From NCBI RefSeq assembly GCF_020687545.1, contig NZ_JAJEQX010000020.1, forward strand, positions 1 through 64,000: a stretch of 64,000 bases of DNA. Direction: 5' to 3'. Made by a program: the position numbers and the translations under genes. Below are positions 25,619 through 33,966 of the stretch, one piece after another; position 1 is the stretch's first letter, and the number at the start of each line of letters is the position of its first letter. The notes below the pieces were generated by a model. It did no database searches, was not told the origin of the DNA, and saw only the letters and a program-made list of their open reading frames with translations. The stretch comes from Ruminococcus turbiniformis. Its GTDB lineage: Bacteria > Bacillota > Clostridia > Lachnospirales > Lachnospiraceae.

Positions 25619-26776
25619 ATGGAAGTTTATCTTGATAATTCCGCTACAACGATGTGCTATCCGGAAGTGGGAAAACTGGTATATAAGGTAATGTGTGAAG
25701 ACTACGGAAATCCGTCGTCCATGCATATAAAAGGAGTGCAGGCCGAGCACTATGTCAGAGAGGCGAAGGAGACGATCGCGAAGCTTCTTAAAGTGAACGC
25801 AAAAGAGATTTTCTTTACCTCGGGCGGCACAGAGAGCGACAACCTTGCGCTGATCGGCTGCGCGAGGGCCAACCGACGCGGGGGAAACCATCTGATCACC
25901 ACATCCGTCGAGCACCCGGCCATCTTAAATACGATGCGCTATCTCGAGGAGGAAGAGGGATTCCGCGTGACGTATCTGCCGGTGGACGAAAACGGCGCAG
26001 TACAGCTGGACGCGCTCAAAGAAGCGCTCTGTCCTGAGACAATCCTTGTCTCGATCATGTATGTGAACAATGAGGTGGGGACGGTCCAGCCTGTTCAGGA
26101 AGCCGCGCAGATCGTGAAACGGTACAGACCGTCCATTCTGTTCCACACGGACGCGGTGCAGGGATTCGGGAAATACCGGATCTGGCCGAAGCGGATGGGA
26201 ATCGATCTTCTCACTGCCAGCGGACACAAGATTCACGGGCCAAAGGGTACCGGATTTCTCTATATCGACAGCCGGGTAAAGATAAAGCCCATTGTCTTCG
26301 GAGGAGGACAGCAGAGGGACATCCGTTCCGGTACGGAGAATGTGCCGGGAATCGCGGGGCTGGGGCTTGCGTCAAAGATGATCTATCAGGATCTGGAGAT
26401 GAAGACCGCGCTCATGCGGGAACTGAAAAACTACTTTACCGACGGCATTTTAAAGATCGGGAACACAAAGGTGCACGGTGCCGGAGATGAGAACAGCGCG
26501 CCGCATATCGTAAGCGCCGGATTCGCCGGGGTGAGAAGCGAGGTGCTTCTCCACACGCTGGAGGACAAAGGGATCTGCGTCTCTGCCGGATCCGCGTGTT
26601 CATCGAACCATCCGTCTGTCAGCGGAGTGTTAAAGAGCATCGGAGCGCCGAGAGAGTATCTGGAATCCACACTCCGGTTCAGCATGTCGGAATTTACGAC
26701 GAAAGAAGAAATTGACTATACGCTGGAAACACTATATAATTGTATACCGATGCTTCGGAAATACACACGCCGTTAG
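25619..26776 (+). CDS. cysteine desulfurase (NifS/IscS family)
   Basis: A 385-residue PLP enzyme that takes sulfur from L-cysteine as a persulfide. The start MEVYLDNSATTMCYPEV is typical, the PLP lysine is Lys204 (TASGHKIHGPKG), and the persulfide cysteine is Cys327 (SAGSACSSNHPSV). It lies 28 bases upstream of thiI. In Bacillus the matching pair (NifZ-ThiI) makes 4-thiouridine in tRNA, so the most likely role here is a dedicated sulfur donor for ThiI, though it could also feed thiamin or Fe-S assembly. Confidence 0.92.
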   Translation: MEVYLDNSATTMCYPEVGKLVYKVMCEDYGNPSSMHIKGVQAEHYVREAKETIAKLLKVNAKEIFFTSGGTESDNLALIGCARANRRGGNHLITTSVEHPAILNTMRYLEEEEGFRVTYLPVDENGAVQLDALKEALCPETILVSIMYVNNEVGTVQPVQEAAQIVKRYRPSILFHTDAVQGFGKYRIWPKRMGIDLLTASGHKIHGPKGTGFLYIDSRVKIKPIVFGGGQQRDIRSGTENVPGIAGLGLASKMIYQDLEMKTALMRELKNYFTDGILKIGNTKVHGAGDENSAPHIVSAGFAGVRSEVLLHTLEDKGICVSAGSACSSNHPSVSGVLKSIGAPREYLESTLRFSMSEFTTKEEIDYTLETLYNCIPMLRKYTRR

Positions 26777-26804
26777 GAGAGAACGGCATTTTAAGGAGAA
26801 AAAT

Positions 26805-27995
26805 ATGAAATTTCATTCATTTCTGATTAAGTATGGTGAGATAGGAATCAAGGGCAAAAACCGGTATATGTTCGAGGATGCTCTTGTACGTCAGATCCGG
26901 TATGCGCTCAAAGGCGTTGACGGGGAGTTCCTTGTTCACAAATGCCATGGAAGAGTGTACGTGGACTGCGAGGGCGAGTACGACTACGAGGAGACGGTGG
27001 AGAGCCTGAAAAAAGTGTTCGGAATCGTCGGAATCTGTCCTGTTGTACGGAAGGAAGTAAAAGAGATATCAGAGCTGAAAAAAGACGTGGTCGCCTATGT
27101 GGGAGAGATGTACCCGGAGGGAAACCGTACGTTTAAGGTTGAGGCGAGACGCGCCAACAAGCGCTATCCCGTAAACTCCATGGAGATTAACTGCGAGCTC
27201 GGGGAGGCGGTGCTGGAGGCGTATCCTCAGATGAAGGTGGATGTGCATCATCCGGATGTCCGTCTGAACGTGGAGATCCGCGAGGAAGTCTACATTTACT
27301 CCGAGATCATACCGGGACCGGGAGGCATGCCGGTAGGGACCAACGGAAGCGCCATGCTGCTTCTCTCCGGAGGAATCGACAGCCCGGTGGCGGGATATAT
27401 GATCGCAAAGCGAGGAGTGGAGATTGAGGCGGTTTATTTCCACGCCCCGCCGTACACGAGCGAGAGAGCGAAAGAAAAAGTGATCGATCTTGCGCGGCTT
27501 GTGTCCGCGTATGCGGGACCGATCAAACTCCATATTGTCAATTTTACGGACATCCAGCTCTATATTTATGAGAAGTGTCCTCACGAGGAGCTGACGATCA
27601 TCATGCGCAGATATATGATGCGGATCGCGGAACACTTCGCGAAAAAGGACGGATGTCTCGGGCTTATCACAGGAGAAAGCATCGGCCAGGTGGCGAGCCA
27701 GACGATGCAGAGCCTTGCCGCGACAAACGCCGTGTGCACGCTCCCTGTATACAGACCGCTGATCGGATTTGACAAGCGGGAGATCGTGGAGATATCAGAG
27801 AAAATCGACACGTATGAAGTATCCATACAGCCGTTTGAGGACTGCTGTACGATCTTTGTGGCAAAACACCCTGTCACGAAACCGGATACAGAGAGAATAG
27901 CGAAGTCTGAGCTGAATCTGACAGAGAAGATTGACGAGCTGATGAAGACGGCTCTGGAGACTGCGGAGGTTATTACAGTCAGCGCCGGAGAATAA
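26805..27995 (+). CDS. thiI: tRNA 4-thiouridine synthase ThiI
   Basis: A 396-residue protein: ferredoxin-like and THUMP domains (residues 1-165, KYGEIGIKGKNR) followed by a PP-loop ATPase with SGGIDSPVAGYMIAKRG near 188. It activates U8 of tRNA with ATP and inserts sulfur; it may also serve thiamin thiazole synthesis. The rhodanese domain of E. coli ThiI is absent, as usual in Firmicutes, matching the partner desulfurase upstream. AAGGAG is seven bases before ATG 26805; the longer in-frame frame begins inside the desulfurase gene and is rejected. Confidence 0.94.
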   Translation: MKFHSFLIKYGEIGIKGKNRYMFEDALVRQIRYALKGVDGEFLVHKCHGRVYVDCEGEYDYEETVESLKKVFGIVGICPVVRKEVKEISELKKDVVAYVGEMYPEGNRTFKVEARRANKRYPVNSMEINCELGEAVLEAYPQMKVDVHHPDVRLNVEIREEVYIYSEIIPGPGGMPVGTNGSAMLLLSGGIDSPVAGYMIAKRGVEIEAVYFHAPPYTSERAKEKVIDLARLVSAYAGPIKLHIVNFTDIQLYIYEKCPHEELTIIMRRYMMRIAEHFAKKDGCLGLITGESIGQVASQTMQSLAATNAVCTLPVYRPLIGFDKREIVEISEKIDTYEVSIQPFEDCCTIFVAKHPVTKPDTERIAKSELNLTEKIDELMKTALETAEVITVSAGE

Positions 27996-28033
27996 GCCGC
28001 CGCCTGCCCGGGCTTATGAGCGTCGTCTGCACA
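27994..28033 (-). repeat. dispersed post-terminator repeat, copy B
   Basis: On the minus strand it reads TGTGCAGACGACG then CTCATAAGCCCGGGC, matching copy A at 18 of 19 bases in the GACG...GGGC part. It directly follows the U tract of the terminator at 28036-28067 and abuts the thiI stop. Confidence 0.6.
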
Positions 28034-28035
28034 AA

Positions 28036-28067
28036 AAAAAAGCTGCCTCGGTATGAGACAGCTTTTT
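28036..28067. terminator. bidirectional intrinsic terminator between thiI and the HPr-like gene
   Basis: AAAAAGCTGCCTC and GAGACAGCTTTTT form a stem with A and T runs on both sides, serving both convergent genes. Confidence 0.8.
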
Positions 28068-28081
28068 GTATGAACGACTGC

Positions 28082-28315
28082 TTATTTGATAATGTAAGCA
28101 TCCAGTGCTGCAAGGATGTCATCAACATTTCCGTCAGCGTGAATGTTGAGGTCGATCGGCTTGGAAAGATCCAGACTGAAAATTCCCATGATTGATTTGG
28201 CATCTATAACATATCTTCCGGATACTAAATCGAAGTCATTGTCATACTTTGTAATCTCGTTTACAAAAGATTTTACTTTGTCGATTGAGTTTAATGAAAT
28301 CTGTACGGTTTTCAT
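28082..28315 (-). CDS. HPr-like protein lacking the phosphocarrier histidine
   Basis: A 77-residue protein with the HPr fold pattern. The KSIMGIFSLDL block (Ser41) matches the regulatory Ser46 region of Bacillus HPr. The segment that should carry GIHARPA with the PTS-phosphorylated His15 reads NSIDKVKSFVNEI instead. So it cannot take phosphate from enzyme I in the usual way; a Crh-like regulatory role is conceivable, but that is inference. AAGGAGG precedes the ATG. It stands alone, divergent from mtaB. Confidence 0.75.
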   Translation of the reverse strand: MKTVQISLNSIDKVKSFVNEITKYDNDFDLVSGRYVIDAKSIMGIFSLDLSKPIDLNIHADGNVDDILAALDAYIIK

Positions 28316-28445
28316 TGTGAAAAATCCCTCCTTGAATTATACAATAAAGTAAGGCCGCAGATCAGGCCGCTGACCTTATGTATATTCTACGAGATGTGCT
28401 ACTAAAAGTCAAGAAACAATAGAGGAAAAAAGAGGTAATTTTGTC

Positions 28446-29747
28446 ATGAAAAAAGCGGCATTCCACAACCTTGGATGCAAAGTCAACGCCTATGAAACAG
28501 AAGCTATGATGGAACTGCTTGAGAAAGCAGGATATGAGATTGTGCCCTTTTCAGAAGGAGCGGATGTCTATGTGATCAACACCTGTACGGTGACGAACAT
28601 TGCAGACCGGAAGTCCCGTCAGATGCTGCACCGGGCCAGAAAACTGAACCCTGACGCCATCGTTGTGGCGGCGGGATGCTATGTGCAGGCGCAGGAGGAA
28701 AAGAAGACGGAACCGGACCCGTGCATTGATATTGTGATCGGAAACAATCATAAAAAGGATCTGGCAAGGATTCTTGAAGAATATGAGAAAGGCCGGGAAA
28801 AAGAAGCGGTCTGCCGGATCGGAGATATCGGGAAGGAAAAGGAGTATGAGTCCCTCCATCTGACAAGGACAGGGGAGCACACGCGGGCGTACATCAAAGT
28901 ACAGGACGGGTGCAACCAGTTCTGCAGCTACTGCATTATCCCCTACGCAAGAGGGCGTGTGCGCAGCAGGCAGACGGAGGATGTGGTGGAGGAAGTCCGG
29001 GCTCTCGCCGGCAACGGATACCGGGAGGTCGTGCTCACGGGAATCCACTTAAGCTCCTACGGCATTGATTTTGACGGGGAGAGACATCTGCTTGATCTGA
29101 TCCGTGCGGTTCACGGGGTGGACAAAATTATGCGGATCCGTCTGGGATCTCTGGAGCCGGGGATCGTGACGGAGGAGTTCGCGCGGGAGTTAAGCCGGAT
29201 GGAGAAGATCTGTCCTCATTTCCACCTTTCCTTACAGAGCGGGTGCGACGCGACGCTGAAGCGGATGAACCGGAGATATACAAGCGCGGAGTATATGGAG
29301 CGGTGCAGGATCCTGAGAACGTATTTTGACGCCCCGGCGCTTACAACCGATGTGATCGTCGGGTTCCCGGGGGAGACGGAAGAGGAGTTTCAGGAATCTC
29401 TTTCCTTTGTGGACAGCGTGGATTTTTATGAGACGCATATCTTCAAATATTCCAGAAGAGAAGGTACGCGCGCGGCGGTGATGGACGGCCAGGTGGACGA
29501 GCGGGTGAAAGGGAGAAGAAGCGCTGCGATGATCGGACTCGGGGAGAAAAAGAGGCGGCAGTACGAGCAGTCATTCCTCGGAAAAGAGGTGGAAGTTCTT
29601 GTGGAGGAGGACGCTGTGGTGAACGGAAAAATCATGCAGACAGGCCACACACGGGAATATATGAAAATTGCACTAGAAAGAAATGAAAATCTGCAGAATC
29701 GTATTGTAAAAGTGCGAATTGAAAACGATTCACAAATTATTCATTGA
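28446..29747 (+). CDS. mtaB: tRNA (t6A37) methylthiotransferase
   Basis: A 433-residue radical-SAM methylthiotransferase that turns t6A37 into ms2t6A37 in tRNAs reading ANN codons. The N-terminal UPF0004 domain supplies Cys11, Cys47 and Cys78 for one Fe-S cluster; the radical-SAM motif is Cys156-x3-Cys160-x2-Cys163 (GCNQFCSYCIIPYARG); a TRAM-like C-terminal domain follows. The opening FHNLGCKVNAYETEAM distinguishes MtaB from MiaB and RimO. It is divergent from the HPr-like gene and ends before a 130-base gap leading to ireB. Confidence 0.93.
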   Translation: MKKAAFHNLGCKVNAYETEAMMELLEKAGYEIVPFSEGADVYVINTCTVTNIADRKSRQMLHRARKLNPDAIVVAAGCYVQAQEEKKTEPDPCIDIVIGNNHKKDLARILEEYEKGREKEAVCRIGDIGKEKEYESLHLTRTGEHTRAYIKVQDGCNQFCSYCIIPYARGRVRSRQTEDVVEEVRALAGNGYREVVLTGIHLSSYGIDFDGERHLLDLIRAVHGVDKIMRIRLGSLEPGIVTEEFARELSRMEKICPHFHLSLQSGCDATLKRMNRRYTSAEYMERCRILRTYFDAPALTTDVIVGFPGETEEEFQESLSFVDSVDFYETHIFKYSRREGTRAAVMDGQVDERVKGRRSAAMIGLGEKKRRQYEQSFLGKEVEVLVEEDAVVNGKIMQTGHTREYMKIALERNENLQNRIVKVRIENDSQIIH

Positions 29748-29877
29748 ATTTTCGGTATGATTATATTAGAATTGTAAATAGGGATTCTGGGTTTTTCCCG
29801 GAAAATCAGAGCGTTTTGCCGGTCTGCGGCGGGTGCGTTCTGACAGTTGAATATCAGAAAAAGGAGGAACAGCACAG

Positions 29878-30141
29878 ATGAGTGATCTCAGCAATACACA
29901 GTTCTTTCAGGTAGAGCCCGGGCCTCAGATCTCAGCAAAAGATATTCTGGAGATCGTGTTTAAGGCACTGAAAGAAAAAGGATACAATCCGGTCAATCAG
30001 ATCGTTGGATATATCATGTCAGGGGATCCTACTTACATCACAAGCTACAACGGAGCGAGAAGCCTTGTGATGAAAGTGGAGAGGGACGAACTCGTGGAAG
30101 AGCTTCTGAAAGCGTATATCGAGCATAATTCCTGGGTATAA
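29878..30141 (+). CDS. ireB: IreB family regulatory phosphoprotein
   Basis: An 87-residue protein, nearly full match in pattern to UPF0297/Ire[51 protein letters not shown]. In Enterococcus, IreB is phosphorylated by the Ser/Thr kinase IreK and tunes cephalosporin resistance. AAGGAGGA precedes the ATG. It begins the conserved ireB-ruvX-DUF1292 cluster. Confidence 0.93.
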   Translation: MSDLSNTQFFQVEPGPQISAKDILEIVFKALKEKGYNPVNQIVGYIMSGDPTYITSYNGARSLVMKVERDELVEELLKAYIEHNSWV

Positions 30142-30148
30142 TACTGTC

Positions 30149-30592
30149 ATGAGAATTATGGGGCTTGACTACGGGACAAAGACGGTCGGCGTCGCGCTGA
30201 GCGATCCTCTGGGGATTATGGCTCAGGCGGTGGAGACGATCACGAGGAAAGAAGAGAACAAGCTTCGCCGCACATGCGCCCGGATCGAGGAACTGATCGG
30301 GAAATACGGTGTGGAGAAGATTGTGCTTGGCTTTCCGAAACACATGAACAATGATATCGGGGAGCGCGCAGAGAAATCGCTCGAATTTCGGGAGATGCTG
30401 ATGAGACGGACGGGGCTTGAGGTCATCATGTGGGATGAGCGGCTTACGACCGTGGAGGCAGAGCGCACGCTGATTGAGAGCAATGTAAGGCGGGAGAACC
30501 GCAAGCAGCATATCGATCAGATTGCGGCGGTGTTTATCCTGCAGGGGTATCTTGATCTTCTGCGGATACAGGGAGAGCGGGAGAACGCGTGA
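30149..30592 (+). CDS. ruvX: RuvX/YqgF family Holliday junction resolvase-like nuclease
   Basis: A 147-residue RNase H-fold protein. Catalytic acids are placed by [15 protein letters not shown] (Asp7), the [12 protein letters not shown] strand and [12 protein letters not shown] (Asp near the C-terminus); [11 protein letters not shown] is also typical. YqgF homologues are implicated in 16S rRNA maturation or junction resolution. The start is seven bases after ireB and has no strong Shine-Dalgarno site, which suggests translational coupling. Confidence 0.9.
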   Translation: MRIMGLDYGTKTVGVALSDPLGIMAQAVETITRKEENKLRRTCARIEELIGKYGVEKIVLGFPKHMNNDIGERAEKSLEFREMLMRRTGLEVIMWDERLTTVEAERTLIESNVRRENRKQHIDQIAAVFILQGYLDLLRIQGERENA

Positions 30593-30614
30593 AAAACAGT
30601 AAGGGGCAATTTTT

Positions 30615-30875
30615 ATGGAAAAGATAAGATTTGCTTTTTCCGACGGCAGCGGGGAAGATGAGTTCTTCGTACTTGAGGAGACGAGAATTAACGGGAGCAC
30701 ATACATACTTGTGACTGACTCCGAAGATGACGATGCAGAGTGCCTGATCCTGAAGGAAGAAGGAACACCGGGAACCGGGGACTGCGTCTATGAGATCGTC
30801 GAGGACGAGACAGAGCTTCTGGCAGTGTCCAAGGTGTTTGAGGAACTGCTGGAAGATGTGAATATAGAAATGTAA
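30615..30875 (+). CDS. DUF1292 family protein (YrzB-like)
   Basis: An 86-residue acidic protein with the DUF1292 pattern: FVLEETRINGSTYILVTDSEDDDAECLILKEE followed by a Glu/Asp-rich C-terminal helix. Function is unknown. It follows ruvX by 22 bases, in the same order as yrzL-yrrK-yrzB of Bacillus. Gene order is the main evidence for cotranscription. Confidence 0.88.
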   Translation: MEKIRFAFSDGSGEDEFFVLEETRINGSTYILVTDSEDDDAECLILKEEGTPGTGDCVYEIVEDETELLAVSKVFEELLEDVNIEM

Positions 30876-30933
30876 GATCCGTTCAGGATCATTACAATAG
30901 ATTTACTTACTGCGGGGAGAAAAAAGAACGCGG

Positions 30934-31395
30934 ATGGAACGGAAAAATACAGAAGGACTGCTCAGGCAGAGGCTGAAGGAGAAGGGGCTTAAGGTCACGC
31001 ACCAGAGAATTCTTGTCCTGTCGGTTCTGGAGCAGAACGGCGGCAGGCATATGACTGCGGAAGATATCTACGAACTGGTGGCGGAGGATTATCCCGAGAT
31101 CGGTCTGGCGACGGTTTACCGCACGCTTCAGCTTTTATGGGATATGCAGCTCGTGGACAGAATCAATCTGGATGACGGATGTGTGCGATATGAGATTGGA
31201 CACCTGTGCGGGGGAGAGACGAAACACAACCATCATCATCTCATATGCAGAGAGTGCGGCAAGGTGATTCCCTTTGATGCGGATCTTCTGGATGATCTGG
31301 AGCATCACATCGAGAAGGCGACGGGATTCCATGTTCTTGATCACGAACTGAAGTTTTACGGTCTGTGCAGTGAATGCATGAACAAAACAGAATAA
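30934..31395 (+). CDS. Fur family metal- or peroxide-responsive repressor
   Basis: A 153-residue Fur-fold regulator. The winged helix contains TAEDIYELVAEDYPEIGLATVYRTLQLL; the sensory half has HNHHHLICRECGKVIPFD, and two Cys pairs (Cys105/108, Cys145/148) make the structural zinc site. Fur, PerR and Zur cannot be separated with certainty from this sequence. It sits between the ireB cluster and RNase J with its own 58-base upstream gap. Confidence 0.9.
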   Translation: MERKNTEGLLRQRLKEKGLKVTHQRILVLSVLEQNGGRHMTAEDIYELVAEDYPEIGLATVYRTLQLLWDMQLVDRINLDDGCVRYEIGHLCGGETKHNHHHLICRECGKVIPFDADLLDDLEHHIEKATGFHVLDHELKFYGLCSECMNKTE

Positions 31396-31515
31396 CTGTG
31401 AAAAGCAGCGAATCGTAAAGGCGAGTGTTCGTTTTACAGAGCAGCTTTTAAGGCTGCTGTTCTTTTTGTGCCCGGAAGTAACGTGATACATAAAAATAAT
31501 GGAGGTGTTTGTTTA

Positions 31516-33186
31516 TTGAAAAAAGAAAAGAAAGGAAAGCTGCGAATCATACCGCTCGGAGGCCTTGAGCAGATCGGTATGAATATTACGGCATTTGAAT
31601 ACGAAGACAGTATCGTTGTGGTGGACTGCGGTCTCGCGTTCCCGGAGGATGACATGCTCGGAATCGACCTTGTAATCCCGGACGTGACGTACTTAAAGGA
31701 CAACGCGTCGAAGGTGAAAGGCTTTGTCATCACCCACGGACATGAGGACCATATCGGTGCGCTGCCCTATGTGTTGAAGGAGATCAATCTTCCGATCTAC
31801 ACGACGAAGCTTACGATGGGAATCATCGACAACAAACTGAAGGAGCACAATCTTCTCCGCACGACAAAACGCAAGATTGTGCAGCACGGACAGTCCATCA
31901 ATCTCGGAAAGTTCCGGATTGAATTTATCAAGACGAATCACAGTATTCAGGACGCATCCGCACTTGCGATCTACTCCCCGGCGGGCGTGGTTGTCCATAC
32001 GGGAGACTTCAAGGTGGACTACACGCCGGTGTTCGGCGATGCCATCGATCTGCAGCGGTTTGCCGAGATCGGAAAGAAGGGCGTGCTGGCGCTGATGTCC
32101 GACAGTACGAATGCGGAACGCCGCGGATTTACCCAGTCGGAGCGCACGGTGGGCATTACTTTCGACCATATTTTTGCGGAGCATCAGAACACCCGTCTTA
32201 TCATCGCCACGTTCGCATCCAATGTGGACCGTGTGCAGCAGATTATCAACTCCGCTTACAAGTACAGGAGAAAAGTTGTGGTTGAGGGACGGAGCATGGT
32301 CAATATCATCTCCACCGCATCGGAACTCGGATATCTCCATGTACCGGAAAACACGCTGATCGAGATCGACGAGATGAAAAACTATCCGCCGGAGAAGATG
32401 GTGCTGATCACAACGGGAAGCCAGGGAGAGTCAATGGCGGCGCTCTCGAGAATGGCCGCGGATGTGCACCGCAAAGTGACGATTCAGCCCAACGATACGA
32501 TTATCTTCAGCTCAAACCCGATCCCGGGCAACGAAAAGTCCGTTTCCCGCGTGATCAACGAACTCTCTGCAAAAGGCGCGGAAGTTATCTTCCAGGATAC
32601 CCATGTTTCGGGACATGCCTGCCAGGAGGAGTTAAAGCTGATCTACTCTCTTGTGAAACCGAAATACGCGATTCCGGTCCACGGCGAGTACCGGCATCTG
32701 AAAGCCAACGCCGAAGTGGCGAAATCACTGGGAATCCCGAAGGAGAATGTGTTCATTATCCAGTCGGGAGATGTGCTTGAGCTGGATGAGGAGTCGGCAA
32801 AGGTTGTGGACAAGGTTCACACAGGGGCAGTGCTTGTGGACGGTCTCGGAGTGGGCGATGTGGGAAATATCGTGCTCCGCGACAGACAGCACCTGGCCGA
32901 GGACGGAATTATCATCGTTGTGCTCACCCTGGAGAGAAGAACGAACCGTCTCCTTGCAGGACCGGATATCGTTTCCCGCGGCTTTGTCTATGTAAGAGAG
33001 TCCGAGCAGCTGATGGAGGATGCAAGGAAGGCAGTCTCCGACGCGCTGGATAAGTGCCTGACAGGCCGTCACACAGACTGGAACAAGATCAAGCTTGTGA
33101 TCCGTGACGCGATGAACGACTATATCTGGAAGAAAACAAAGAGAAAACCGATGGTGATCCCGATCATCATGGATGTGGATGTATAA
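31516..33186 (+). CDS. rnj: ribonuclease J
   Basis: A 556-residue metallo-beta-lactamase/beta-CASP nuclease with 5'-3' exo- and endonuclease activity in mRNA decay and rRNA maturation. The zinc motif is His74-x-His76-x-Asp78-His79 (THGHEDHIGALPY). Other landmarks are HTGDFKVDYTPV, LMSDSTNAERRG, TGSQGESMAALSRMA and PVHGEYRHL. The start is TTG 31516, eight bases after GGAGGTG at 31501-31507; the frame extending to a GTG at 31468 is less likely. trmR starts six bases after the stop. Confidence 0.93.
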   Translation: MKKEKKGKLRIIPLGGLEQIGMNITAFEYEDSIVVVDCGLAFPEDDMLGIDLVIPDVTYLKDNASKVKGFVITHGHEDHIGALPYVLKEINLPIYTTKLTMGIIDNKLKEHNLLRTTKRKIVQHGQSINLGKFRIEFIKTNHSIQDASALAIYSPAGVVVHTGDFKVDYTPVFGDAIDLQRFAEIGKKGVLALMSDSTNAERRGFTQSERTVGITFDHIFAEHQNTRLIIATFASNVDRVQQIINSAYKYRRKVVVEGRSMVNIISTASELGYLHVPENTLIEIDEMKNYPPEKMVLITTGSQGESMAALSRMAADVHRKVTIQPNDTIIFSSNPIPGNEKSVSRVINELSAKGAEVIFQDTHVSGHACQEELKLIYSLVKPKYAIPVHGEYRHLKANAEVAKSLGIPKENVFIIQSGDVLELDEESAKVVDKVHTGAVLVDGLGVGDVGNIVLRDRQHLAEDGIIIVVLTLERRTNRLLAGPDIVSRGFVYVRESEQLMEDARKAVSDALDKCLTGRHTDWNKIKLVIRDAMNDYIWKKTKRKPMVIPIIMDVDV

Positions 33187-33192
33187 AAGAAA

Positions 33193-33843
33193 ATGATAGT
33201 AGATGAACGAATTGTCACATTCATCAATTCGCTCGACACGAAAAACAGTGAAATACTGGAGAACATCGAGAGGGAGGCACTTGCGGATTCTGTCCCCATT
33301 ATCAGGCGGGAGATGCAGAGCTTCCTGAAGGTGCTCCTTATGCTGAAAAAACCTATGCGCATTCTGGAAGTCGGAACTGCCGTAGGTTTCTCTGCGTTAT
33401 TGATGAGTGAGTATGCTCCGGCAGAGTGCCGGATTACAACGATTGAAAATTATGAGAAGAGAATCCCGGTTGCCAGGGAGAACTTCAGAAGAGCCGGAAA
33501 GGAAGGGCAGATCACGCTGATCGAGGGCGACGCCCGGGATGTGCTCAAAACGCTGGAAGAGCCGTATGACTTTATCTTTATGGACGCGGCGAAGGGACAG
33601 TATATCCATTACCTTCCGGATGTGCTCCGGCTGCTCGGTGAGGATGGATGTCTTGTGTCGGACAATGTGATGCAGGACGGGGATGTGATCGAGTCCCGCT
33701 TTGCAGTGGAGCGGAGAAACCGGACAATCCATGCGCGGATGAGGGAATATCTTTACGAGCTGAAACACAGCCGTGCGCTCACAACGTCCATCCTGCCCCT
33801 CGGGGACGGCGTGGCAGTGAGTGTGAAAAGGCAGATACCGTGA
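33193..33843 (+). CDS. trmR: tRNA 5-hydroxyuridine methyltransferase
   Basis: A 216-residue O-methyltransferase of the YrrM type. The SAM site is ILEVGTAVGFSALLMSEYAP, with acidic motifs TIENYEKR, IEGDARDVLKTL and FIFMDAAKGQY. In Bacillus, TrmR (YrrM) methylates 5-hydroxyuridine at wobble position 34 to 5-methoxyuridine. The U32 peptidase-like gene that makes the hydroxyl group lies just downstream, which strongly supports this call over a general catechol methyltransferase. Its final codons (KRQIP, stop) form the first unit of an 18-bp tandem repeat. Confidence 0.88.
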   Translation: MIVDERIVTFINSLDTKNSEILENIEREALADSVPIIRREMQSFLKVLLMLKKPMRILEVGTAVGFSALLMSEYAPAECRITTIENYEKRIPVARENFRRAGKEGQITLIEGDARDVLKTLEEPYDFIFMDAAKGQYIHYLPDVLRLLGEDGCLVSDNVMQDGDVIESRFAVERRNRTIHARMREYLYELKHSRALTTSILPLGDGVAVSVKRQIP

Positions 33844-33937
33844 GAAGGCGGATGCTGTGAGGAAAGGCAGATACCGTGAGAAGGCGGATGCTGTGAGGAA
33901 AGGCAGATACCGTGAGAAGGCAGATGCCGTGAGAAGG
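33826..33937 (+). repeat. 18-bp imperfect tandem repeat between trmR and the U32 gene
   Basis: About six units alternating AAGGCAGATACCGTGAG and AAGGCGGATGCTGTGAGG types (a 36-bp higher-order period). The first unit contains the trmR stop codon. No open frame on the plus strand uses it. Confidence 0.85.
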
Positions 33938-33966
33938 AGAAAGAAGAAAGAAAAAGGGGAAGGACA

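Noticed and set aside
33826-33937. Possible CRISPR-like array
   Set aside because: The units are contiguous 18-mers without unique spacers and there are no cas genes; it is a simple tandem repeat.
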